Shown: positions 57,062-64,000 of the stretch, one piece after another
How the letters are laid out: the number at the start of each line of letters is the position of its first letter
Numbering within the stretch: position 1 is the stretch's first letter
Origin: Sphingobacterium mizutaii
GTDB lineage: Bacteria > Bacteroidota > Bacteroidia > Sphingobacteriales > Sphingobacteriaceae
Assembly (NCBI RefSeq): GCF_900187125.1
Contig: NZ_LT906468.1
Coordinates: 1,240,001 to 1,304,000 of the forward strand
DNA length: 64,000 bases
Direction of reading: 5' to 3'
Made by a program: the position numbers and the translations under genes
Notes under the pieces: model-generated
The model's input: the letters and a program-made list of their open reading frames with translations, nothing else
What the model was told of the DNA's origin: nothing
Databases searched by the model: none

Positions 57062-58828
57062 TTATCCCTGTTCAGAATAGATTGATTTTATTACCTCTTC
57101 ATTCTTTTGCAGGATAACTTTCCGTTTAAGGCTTAACTTCGGAGTTAACTCACCAGCGTCGATGGTCCACTCTTTCGGCAACAACTTAAACTTCTTCACC
57201 TGCTCCCAATGCCCAAAGTTAGCCATTGATTGTGATATAATCTGTTCGTATTTGGTTAAAATGTCGCTGTTCTTGATCAAATCCTCTTTAGAGCTGTAGC
57301 TGATACCCTTGTGATTAGCATATTTTTCAAGCTCCTCATAAGCTGGGACGATCAATGCAGCTGGGAATCTCTGGTTCTCACCAATCACCATCACCTGCGC
57401 AATCAAAGTAGATTCCATCAATTTATTTTCCAAAACTTGCGGAGCTACATACTTACCGCCAGCGGTTTTGAACATCTCTTTCTTACGGTCTGTAATTCTC
57501 AAGAAACCGTCCGGAGTCAGTTCACCAATATCACCTGTGTGCAAATAGCCATCCTCGGTAAAGGCTTCTTTCGTTGCCTCATCGTTATGGTAATAGCCAC
57601 TGGTCACACTAGGTCCTTTAACCAAAATCTCTCCATCCTGAGCGATCTTGACATCCAAGTTGTCCAACACCCTACCGACAGTACCAAATTTCACGTCTTC
57701 TTCTTTCCATGAGTTTACAGCGATTACCGGAGAAGTCTCAGTCAATCCATAACCTTCCAATACCTTGATGCCAGCAGCCCAGAACACTCTCGCTAAGCGC
57801 TCCTGCAAGGCAGCACCACCAGAAATAATCAATTTGATGTTTCCACCTAATGCATCTTTCCATTTCGAAAAGATCAATTTCCTCGCAATACCCAGTTGGA
57901 AGTTATAAAATCCGGAGTTCTTTTTAGGTTCTTGATAACGAAGGCCCAAGTTCAATGCCCAGAAGAACAATGATTTCTTGATCCCTGTTAGGTTCTTACC
58001 TTTTTCAACGACCTTGTCATACACTTTTTCCAATACACGGGGAACCGTTGTAAATAGGTCAGGTTTCACATCATTGATGTCAACCACGATATTATCCAGG
58101 TTTTCCGCATAATAGATCTGAACCCCTTTTGAAAGGTATAGGTACACCACCATACGTTCAAAGATGTGGCATAAAGGCAAGAAACTCAATGCTTTCTTGT
58201 ATTCATCCGTTACCAAATGATTACATGCCTCAACATTGGAAATGATATTGTTATGGGATAGGTAAACTCCTTTTGGTTTGCCCGTGGTTCCCGAGGTATA
58301 GATCAAGGTCAATAGGTCATCAGGTTGCACCGCATCTCTGAACGGTTGCAGATCTTGATCGTTCTGTTTACCAAGCCCTAATACTTCAAGATAGTTCTTG
58401 CGGTCTTGGATATCATCAAAAGTGAATACCTCTAATTCTTGGTTGTTTTCTTTCAATGCCAAGTCAGCCTTTTTGGCCAACTCTTCATTGCTAACAAACA
58501 ATAGCTTTGCTCCGGCATCGTTCAGGATATAGATCAGGTCCTGATTAGAAAGGGTAGGGTATAATGGCACAGTAGCCACCCCCAATTGGTTACAGGCAAA
58601 ATCAATGAAATTCCATTCCGGTCTGTTTCCCGACATCAAGGCAATCCGATCGCCTTTCTGAATTCCTTTTGCCAATAAACCCTTACTGATATAATCGACG
58701 ATTTCAACAAATTCATTGCTGGAATAGGTCTTCCAACCATCCTTAGAGCGACCAGCAACCATGATGTCCTTGGCAAAGTCCTTCTGATAGTTACTGATTA
58801 AATCGAATAATCTTTTATTATTGCTCAT
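57062..58828 (-). CDS. AMP-dependent long-chain acyl-CoA synthetase
   Basis: Activates fatty acids with ATP and CoA. The 588-residue protein has the AMP-binding motif TLIYTSGTTGKPKGVYLSH, the LEGYGLTETSP motif and the YLHTGDIGELTPDGFLRITDRKKEMFKT gate motif, and C-terminal SLKRKVI. It resembles FadD15-type ligases more than the short FadD. It has an RBS AAGGGGAG ahead of its ATG at 58826-58828 and leads an operon with the BrkB and EamA genes. Confidence 0.92.
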   Translation of the reverse strand: MSNNKRLFDLISNYQKDFAKDIMVAGRSKDGWKTYSSNEFVEIVDYISKGLLAKGIQKGDRIALMSGNRPEWNFIDFACNQLGVATVPLYPTLSNQDLIYILNDAGAKLLFVSNEELAKKADLALKENNQELEVFTFDDIQDRKNYLEVLGLGKQNDQDLQPFRDAVQPDDLLTLIYTSGTTGKPKGVYLSHNNIISNVEACNHLVTDEYKKALSFLPLCHIFERMVVYLYLSKGVQIYYAENLDNIVVDINDVKPDLFTTVPRVLEKVYDKVVEKGKNLTGIKKSLFFWALNLGLRYQEPKKNSGFYNFQLGIARKLIFSKWKDALGGNIKLIISGGAALQERLARVFWAAGIKVLEGYGLTETSPVIAVNSWKEEDVKFGTVGRVLDNLDVKIAQDGEILVKGPSVTSGYYHNDEATKEAFTEDGYLHTGDIGELTPDGFLRITDRKKEMFKTAGGKYVAPQVLENKLMESTLIAQVMVIGENQRFPAALIVPAYEELEKYANHKGISYSSKEDLIKNSDILTKYEQIISQSMANFGHWEQVKKFKLLPKEWTIDAGELTPKLSLKRKVILQKNEEVIKSIYSEQG

Positions 58829-58954
58829 AATGTTTATCTCCCCTTAAAAATACAAAATTGGTTATACATATCTAGGTAATGACTAATATATAATTTTTTG
58901 AAGAAAAACTATGCGTTCATAATAATTTTTGACTTTAATTATACCGAAAATCGG

Positions 58955-58987
58955 TTTTAGGCGTTTAAAAAATTAATAGTACTTTTG
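58955..58987 (+). promoter_or_regulatory. Promoter -7 element TACTTTTG
   Basis: TACTTTTG at 58980-58987, with TTTT at 58955-58958 about 21 bases upstream as a weak -33. The ATG of the outer membrane protein follows 21 bases later. Confidence 0.55.
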
Positions 58988-59008
58988 ATGAATAGAAATT
59001 TGTTTTAA

Positions 59009-59512
59009 ATGAAAAAAATCTTACAACTAACATTAGTTTTTATCGCTTTTATCGCTTCAACTAACCTTGCCAGCGCGCAGTTACCATCCCAACATGCAAT
59101 TGGTGCCCGATTTGGTTCGGCAACAGGATTGACATATCGTTATACAATGAATCCTAACAAAGCTTTGGAAGGTATCCTAAGCATTCAGGGCAACTCGGAA
59201 TACAGCAGATTCCGCTTGGTAGGTCTCTATGAAAACCACATGCCATTGTACAATGATTTCTCTTGGTTCTGGGGTTTTGGTGGTTCCATCGGTTCATATA
59301 CCAGTAAAGCATTCACCAACAAAGAAGGACAGCGTTTCGACAAACATTCTGAAATGGCACTTAGTGTCGATGGTATCGTCGGAGTGGAATACAAAATTCC
59401 GGAAGCTCCACTAGCATTGTCACTAGATATCAAACCCTATTTCGATTTCCTACAAGAAAGTGGATTCAGGATCTGGGACGGCGTTGGATTCTCGATAAGA
59501 TATACGTTTTAA
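59009..59512 (+). CDS. Small outer membrane beta-barrel protein
   Basis: A 167-residue protein with a signal peptide (MKKILQLTLVFIAFIASTNLASA) and an eight-strand-like barrel pattern: IGARFGSATGLTYRYTM, FSWFWGFGGSIGSYT, ALSLDIKPYFDF and a C-terminal IRYTF ending in Phe. No specific family was recognised. Single gene with promoter and terminator. Confidence 0.78.
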   Translation: MKKILQLTLVFIAFIASTNLASAQLPSQHAIGARFGSATGLTYRYTMNPNKALEGILSIQGNSEYSRFRLVGLYENHMPLYNDFSWFWGFGGSIGSYTSKAFTNKEGQRFDKHSEMALSVDGIVGVEYKIPEAPLALSLDIKPYFDFLQESGFRIWDGVGFSIRYTF

Positions 59513-59560
59513 CAACCAAAAACGCCTTGCTTTTTGAAAGCAAGGCGTTTTGGTTGTTAA
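59513..59560 (+). terminator. Rho-independent terminator
   Basis: AACGCCTTGC and GCAAGGCGTT with the AACCAAAAACG/CGTTTTGGTT extension form a long stem around TTTTTGAAA. Confidence 0.9.
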
Positions 59561-59564
59561 AAGT

Positions 59565-59930
59565 ATTGAGATGTGAGATATGAGATTTGAGATAGAAAGT
59601 CTGGAAAATATACTGTCTCATATCTCAATACAGGTAACTCACTTCTATTCAAATTTACTATCGCAAATCTCAATACTCATATCTCAATACTCACATCTCA
59701 TATCTATCCAATTTACTATCTCAATACTCATATCTCAAATCTCATATCTATCCAAATTACTATATCATATCTCAATACTGACATTTCACATCTATCCAAT
59801 TTACTATCTCATATCTCAATACTCACATCTCATATCTATTCAAATTTACTATCTCATATCTCAATACTCAAATCTCACATCTATTCAAATTTACTATCTC
59901 AATACTCAATACTCACATCTCATATCTACT
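59565..59930. repeat. Large GAG-type 7-base repeat array
   Basis: About 365 bases. It opens on the plus strand with phased units (GAGATGT, GAGATAT, GAGATTT, GAGATAG) and the linker AAAGTCTGG, then continues in the opposite orientation to 59930 as NNNNCTC units. A larger unit of about 43-59 bases that includes CAAATTTACTATCTC recurs six times (about 59651, 59710, 59754, 59799, 59843, 59888). The final CTA at 59926-59928 is the TAG stop of the minus-strand gene. An open frame across it is spurious. Confidence 0.85.
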
Positions 59931-60636
59931 CCACCGCCTTCTCCGTATCCACCGCATTATGCTCCCGATAGACTTTTTCGCCTATGACACCTTCGTCGCC
60001 TAGGGCTCTTCCTTTGATAAGCCAGGAGATCCCGAACATCCAAAGGGCTAAGGCTTCAAATACAAGGGTCGAGTAGGGGAATAATTTTAGGGGTACCATG
60101 ACCACGCATACAATAATCCCATAGCCACAGAATCTGTAGATACGGTTCTCATTGAACATGCTGACGGGGATATCCGTGTTTTTTTGTTGCCCGATCGTAA
60201 AGACATTAATGGACAATAGGGCAAAGATGGAAAAGAGAACGCCAGCAAAGGCATAGTGGAGCCAAGTTAAGCTGAAGTTGATCAAGGTGCATTTCAAACA
60301 GGAATCTGAAATGGGGTCCGTTGGAATGAAAGCTACCCCGAATGCCATGATTCCGGCCACATTCGTCAGTACATTATCGTTTTTGAGGATCGATTTATTC
60401 CCATTCCCCTTATAGCAGATCAAAAATAAGCCTACTGCACATAAGGTACCTGTAAAGATCTCTCGAAGGTTTGTATAGTAATAGTGGCTGATGGAAGGCT
60501 GTATTTTGGTCGTAAAGAATTTGATGAGGGAGAGCAATACTAAAATTGTGGGTAGGAAAATACCTAGATAGCCTATTGCTCTACGGAGCCGCCGATAAGC
60601 ATAGAGGTTGTGGTTTTGTATGGGTTTTATTTGCAT
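59926..60636 (-). CDS. Membrane protein of unknown function, about seven spans
   Basis: A 236-residue protein. Hydrophobic segments lie at about 21-41, 63-80, 92-107, 125-148, 170-190 and 200-215. Features include SISHYYYTNLREIFTG near the first loop and a SDSCLKC Cys pair. No family was recognised with confidence; the start of the second span with YYYTNLRE hints at the DUF998-like group, but I do not assign it. The stop codon is inside the heptad array. Confidence 0.65.
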   Translation of the reverse strand: MQIKPIQNHNLYAYRRLRRAIGYLGIFLPTILVLLSLIKFFTTKIQPSISHYYYTNLREIFTGTLCAVGLFLICYKGNGNKSILKNDNVLTNVAGIMAFGVAFIPTDPISDSCLKCTLINFSLTWLHYAFAGVLFSIFALLSINVFTIGQQKNTDIPVSMFNENRIYRFCGYGIIVCVVMVPLKLFPYSTLVFEALALWMFGISWLIKGRALGDEGVIGEKVYREHNAVDTEKAVE

Positions 60637-60776
60637 GGCCGTAATTGGTTAAACGGTACGGAACCTATAATTGGTTTTAGGTTCGATTCTGTTAATTGTG
60701 TGCCATTAAAAATAATGAAAAATTTGAAATAAATTATTGATAATGAGTGACTAATTGGTTTTGATGAGCGAAAACA

Positions 60777-60826
60777 AAATACCCTGCAACGAAAGGGGTT
60801 CCATTGCAGGGTATTCTTATGTTTTT
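60777..60826 (-). terminator. Hairpin between the membrane protein and M61 genes
   Basis: AATACCCTGCAA and TTGCAGGGTATT pair around a 14-base loop. On the minus strand it follows the M61 gene and ends in a T-rich tract. Confidence 0.75.
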
Positions 60827-60831
60827 AAGGT

Positions 60832-62568
60832 TTAAAGAGAAAGCCAGATATCACCTAATCTTCTCTGCTCTTCGGTGCTGTCTTCTTTTCTTTCAATGAC
60901 ATAGGAAACCTTTTCACTAGCTTTTAAATGGATAGTGATTTCACGCATTAGGCCATCTCTAGCAACCAAGATCTGCAAGGCATCGCCAATTTGGCTGTTG
61001 AGAACAGCTTGATCCAATTCTCTTCCCATCGGATCCAAACGATTGCCATTCACTGCCACGATTTCATCATCCACATTCAATCCATCCACCCATGCTGCGG
61101 AATTGCGGTCCACATTCTTGATGATGGTACGTCCATCCTGATGGGATACTTTGATCCCTATGCTAGCCGTTTCCGTTGCTTTGTTGATGTCGATAAATTG
61201 ATAACCTACCGCATTGAAATAGGCATTATAGTCTATTTCTTCGGTGGTATAGACTGCATCAAAAATCTCTTGTAGGGATACTCCTGAAACTTCCTCTGCT
61301 AATTCCTGGAATTCCTGCTCGGTAATCCCTCTATTCTCGATAAGGTAATATTTATCATAGGCGGCTTTTAGGACATTGTCCAAGCGTTTGCTGCCCTTTG
61401 TTTTTGCAATAATACTGATATCGATCATGGTAGCCAACATCGCCCCCTTATTGTAATAGGAAATGCTGACGTTGGATGAGTTCTCATCCGGACGATATTG
61501 TTTGATCCAGGTATCAAAACTGGAAAGACCTACCGATTGAACCTTATGACCAGGGCGGTTCAACACCAAGTTGAATTCTGAAACCAATTCGTTCAGATAC
61601 TCCTGTTCATTCCTAAAACCACATCTTCGGGTTATCAGGTTGTCGTAATAAGCGGTGAAGCCTTCAAAGATCCATAACAAAGCTGTGTAATTCTCCTCAT
61701 CATAGTTGAAAGGACCCAAATTGGCTGGTCTCAAACGCTTGACATTCCAGAGGTGGAAATATTCATGGGCTACCAAGCTCAAGAAATTATTATAAGTGAT
61801 GTTATTGGAATAAGCTGATCTCGAAGCTGCCAAAACAGTCGAATTCAGGTGTTCCAAACCACCATGAGAGCTTTGGTAGTTATGGGTGATAAAAACATAT
61901 CGATCATTCGGATTCGATCCCCAGATCGCCGTTTCTACCTCTACAATTTTGGTAATATCTTCGGACAAGCGGTCCCTGTCGTAGTTCGCCGTTCCCACCA
62001 TGGCAAATTCATGCGGAATACCGGCAGCATTGAAGGTCCAGCTATCTTGGTTACCGATCTCTAATGGAGAATCAAACAGGATATCGAAATTTTCCGCAAA
62101 GAATAGGTTCAGTTTTCCTTCCACCAAATCCAAACCGGTGGAAATCTTGGACCAAAAACTTGGAAGCTCGACCTGTACGGTCGATGAATGGTCTAGATAG
62201 CCATCAAGATACAAGAAAGTACCAGCAGGACTGATAAAGGCATGTTGATCATCCACAAAATTGGTGCGTACCGATCTTTCAAAGCTATAAACCCGATAGG
62301 AAACCTTTACCTGCGAACCTTTTGAATGAACTCTCCAGGTATTCTTGTTGATTTTATCAAATTCAAGTGCTGTTCCTTTTGCGTCTTCTACTTGCATCTG
62401 CTCCACATTTTTCGCAAACTCACGGATTAAGTAGGAGCCAGGGGTCCAGACCGGCATCTTGAGGTCAAGGTAATCTTGACCAAATCCTTCTAGAATCATT
62501 CGAACCTCCACATAATGTGCTTGGGGTTCAATAAAAGATAATTGGAACTGTATACTGCTATTACTCAT
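60832..62568 (-). CDS. M61 family metallopeptidase with PDZ domain
   Basis: A 578-residue cytoplasmic peptidase of the glycyl aminopeptidase group. The N-terminal beta domain (1-200) is followed by the catalytic HEYFHLWNVKRLRP (H268, E269, H272), the third zinc ligand Glu in LWIFEGFTAYYDN, and a PDZ domain (about 460-545, NVDRNSAAWVDGLNVDDEIVAVNGNRL). No signal peptide is seen, so it is probably not secreted. Confidence 0.9.
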   Translation of the reverse strand: MSNSSIQFQLSFIEPQAHYVEVRMILEGFGQDYLDLKMPVWTPGSYLIREFAKNVEQMQVEDAKGTALEFDKINKNTWRVHSKGSQVKVSYRVYSFERSVRTNFVDDQHAFISPAGTFLYLDGYLDHSSTVQVELPSFWSKISTGLDLVEGKLNLFFAENFDILFDSPLEIGNQDSWTFNAAGIPHEFAMVGTANYDRDRLSEDITKIVEVETAIWGSNPNDRYVFITHNYQSSHGGLEHLNSTVLAASRSAYSNNITYNNFLSLVAHEYFHLWNVKRLRPANLGPFNYDEENYTALLWIFEGFTAYYDNLITRRCGFRNEQEYLNELVSEFNLVLNRPGHKVQSVGLSSFDTWIKQYRPDENSSNVSISYYNKGAMLATMIDISIIAKTKGSKRLDNVLKAAYDKYYLIENRGITEQEFQELAEEVSGVSLQEIFDAVYTTEEIDYNAYFNAVGYQFIDINKATETASIGIKVSHQDGRTIIKNVDRNSAAWVDGLNVDDEIVAVNGNRLDPMGRELDQAVLNSQIGDALQILVARDGLMREITIHLKASEKVSYVIERKEDSTEEQRRLGDIWLSL

Positions 62569-62608
62569 AATTCTTTAACGTAAAAAGGGAAACCTTGTTT
62601 GGTATCCC

Positions 62609-63106
62609 TTATTTTCTTTTATAAACTTCAAAAGTATAGTCGAACTTGTGCTTTTCATCCTTATGATGGGGGTCTTGACTGACCAATTCCCATTCTTGCT
62701 CCGGCAATTCGGGGAAGAAGGAATCTGCATTAGGAATGTCTGTATGCACCCTGGTAAAAAGGACTTCATCGGCCAAGTGCAAAGACTGTTTGAAGATCTC
62801 AGCTCCCCCAATGATGAATATTTCCTTTTCATCTCTGCAGTAGTTCATTACTGCATCTATACTATTCGCCACATCAACTTCCTCGGCTTTAAATTGAGGC
62901 TGTCTGCTGATCACGATATTCCTTCTGCCCGGCAGGGCTTTGCCAATGGATTCAAAGGTCTTCCTGCCCATGACAATGGAATGGTCCATGGTCTTGGCTT
63001 TAAAGTATTTGAAATCATTGGGTAAATGCCAAGGCATTTGGTTATCTATTCCAATTGCATTATTCTCGGCTGCCGCCACAATAAATGTAACTTTAGGATA
63101 ACTCAT
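62609..63106 (-). CDS. folA: Dihydrofolate reductase
   Basis: Reduces dihydrofolate to tetrahydrofolate with NADPH. The 165-residue protein has the N-terminal strand VTFIVAAAENNAIGIDNQMPWHLPNDFKYFKAKT (the PWHLP loop, with Asp acid in PNDF), VMGRKTFESIGKALPGRRN and IFIIGGAEIF. Length and motifs are standard. It lies next to thyA, whose product makes its substrate, with a 17-base gap. Confidence 0.95.
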   Translation of the reverse strand: MSYPKVTFIVAAAENNAIGIDNQMPWHLPNDFKYFKAKTMDHSIVMGRKTFESIGKALPGRRNIVISRQPQFKAEEVDVANSIDAVMNYCRDEKEIFIIGGAEIFKQSLHLADEVLFTRVHTDIPNADSFFPELPEQEWELVSQDPHHKDEKHKFDYTFEVYKRK

Positions 63107-63123
63107 TTAAATATTTTAGTTTT

Positions 63124-63945
63124 TTATACAGCTACTGGAGCTTTGATATGCGGGTGATGTTCGTAATTGACCAATTCAAAATCTTCAAATTTGAAATCAA
63201 AGATATCCTTAACCTCAGGATTGATCTTCATTTGCGGAAGAGGTTTTGGATCACGAGACAATTGCAGTTCGGTCTGCTCAAAATGGTTGCTGTAGATGTG
63301 CGCATCCCCAAGGGTATGGACAAATTCAGCGGCTTCCATATCACATACTTGTGCCACCATCATCGTCAATAGGGCATAGGACGCAATATTGAAGGGTACC
63401 CCTAAGAAAATATCTGCACTGCGTTGGTATAATTGGCAAGAGAGCTGCGGTTTCATTATCCCTTTCTCCGGCTGTGCTGGAGCTACATAAAATTGGAAGA
63501 AAGCGTGACAAGGCGGCAAAGCCATGTTTTCGATTTCAGCCACATTCCATGCCGAAACAATGATCCTACGGGAGTCCGGGGTGTTCTTCAATTGATTGAT
63601 CACTTGGGTAATCTGGTCAATATGACGGCCATCAGGAGTAGGCCATGAACGCCATTGCGATCCATATACAGGACCTAAGTTGCCGTTTTCATCTGCCCAT
63701 TCATCCCAAATGCTCACGCCATTTTCCTTGAGGTATTGGATGTTGGTCTCGCCTTTCAGGAACCAGATCAACTCATGGATAATGGAACGTAAATGTAACT
63801 TTTTGGTCGTTACAAGTGGAAAACCATCTTTCAAGTTGAAACGCATCTGATACCCAAATACACTTTTAGTTCCTGTTCCAGTTCGGTCCGTTTTCTCAAC
63901 ACCAGTCCTGTATACGTGTTCAAGTAAGTCTAAATACTGTTTCAT
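63124..63945 (-). CDS. thyA: Thymidylate synthase
   Basis: Methylates dUMP to dTMP and yields dihydrofolate. The 273-residue protein has catalytic C146 in [14 protein letters not shown], the [10 protein letters not shown] segment, [31 protein letters not shown], and the [12 protein letters not shown] motif. The C-terminus HIKAPVAV is the mobile loop end. An extension of about ten residues over the E. coli enzyme is in the body, not the active site. A TATCTTCG box 30 bases upstream resembles a promoter with one mismatch. Confidence 0.95.
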   Translation of the reverse strand: MKQYLDLLEHVYRTGVEKTDRTGTGTKSVFGYQMRFNLKDGFPLVTTKKLHLRSIIHELIWFLKGETNIQYLKENGVSIWDEWADENGNLGPVYGSQWRSWPTPDGRHIDQITQVINQLKNTPDSRRIIVSAWNVAEIENMALPPCHAFFQFYVAPAQPEKGIMKPQLSCQLYQRSADIFLGVPFNIASYALLTMMVAQVCDMEAAEFVHTLGDAHIYSNHFEQTELQLSRDPKPLPQMKINPEVKDIFDFKFEDFELVNYEHHPHIKAPVAV

Positions 63946-64000
63946 TGATTTCCCTTGATTTTTTTCTCCTACGAAGATACCCTTTTTTTTGAAAATGTAT

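Noticed and set aside
59565..59930. CRISPR array
   Set aside because: Units are 7 bases with a 43-59-base overlay, there are no unique spacers of constant length, and no cas genes are present.
59580..59987. Ser/Ile-rich open frame (SHISIQ...) across the repeat array
   Set aside because: It is a translation of 7-base repeats, overlaps the end of a real gene on the other strand, and has no promoter or RBS.

Overview
The window is a stretch of chromosome from a member of the Bacteroidota, most likely Sphingobacteriaceae and probably Sphingobacterium. The evidence is a Sphingobacteriaceae-type 16S rRNA, promoters of the Bacteroidota pattern (TTTG, about 19-20 bases, TAnnTTTG), a eukaryote/archaeal-type prolyl-tRNA synthetase, a CcoN-CcoO fusion, and many lipoproteins and SusC-era envelope proteins. 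The genus is inferred from memory of these features; no database was searched.

Layout. 1-7 kb: an operon with uridine kinase, a LysM protein and a DUF4905-like protein, then a NfeD-type membrane protease, a FadL-type outer membrane protein and an Arg/Ser-rich repeat lipoprotein. 7-16 kb: proS, an epimerase-like protein, a cystathionine gamma-synthase family enzyme, two small membrane proteins, an M28 peptidase, a SprT-like protein and recN. 16-20 kb: a REC-CRP response regulator and its FixL-like PAS kinase, placed behind ettA. 20-28 kb: clpC, then an operon with an orphan D-lactate-dehydrogenase-like domain, hemN, ccoI and ccoS. 28-34 kb: an RND efflux adaptor and a pump fused to its outer-membrane channel. 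34-40 kb: one complete rRNA operon (16S, tRNA-Ile, tRNA-Ala, 23S, 5S) with tandem promoters and processing stems, bracketed by GC-rich inverted repeats that carry REP-like palindromes. 40-45 kb: a radical SAM protein, a MazG-like pyrophosphohydrolase, an RluB-type pseudouridine synthase with a long repetitive tail, and a lytic transglycosylase. 45-51 kb: the cbb3 oxidase operon ccoNO-Q-P-G-H and a TauE/SafE-like protein. 51-64 kb: cardiolipin synthase, an MG2/TonB-plug protein, an EamA transporter, a BrkB protein, an acyl-CoA ligase, an outer membrane barrel, a heptad repeat array, an M61 peptidase, folA and thyA.

How the genes fit together. The strongest theme is microaerobic respiration. 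Assembly genes (hemN, ccoI, ccoS) and structural genes (ccoNO, Q, P, G, H) form two operons 17 kb apart. Each has the same upstream layout: an FNR-type palindrome TGAT-N4-ATCA, then TAATTTTG 51.5-52.5 bases downstream of its centre, then the start codon about 85 bases from the palindrome. The same window encodes a kinase whose PAS domain keeps the FixL heme histidine, and a partner regulator that joins a receiver domain to an FNR-like DNA-binding domain with the ETISR recognition motif. I infer a shortened FixL-FixJ-FixK circuit in which FixJ and FixK are one protein.

The second theme is a family of 7-base repeat arrays (GAG+4 and TAGTATT types) found at several intergenic sites and in the rRNA spacer. 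At three protein genes the array touches or contains the TAG stop codon.
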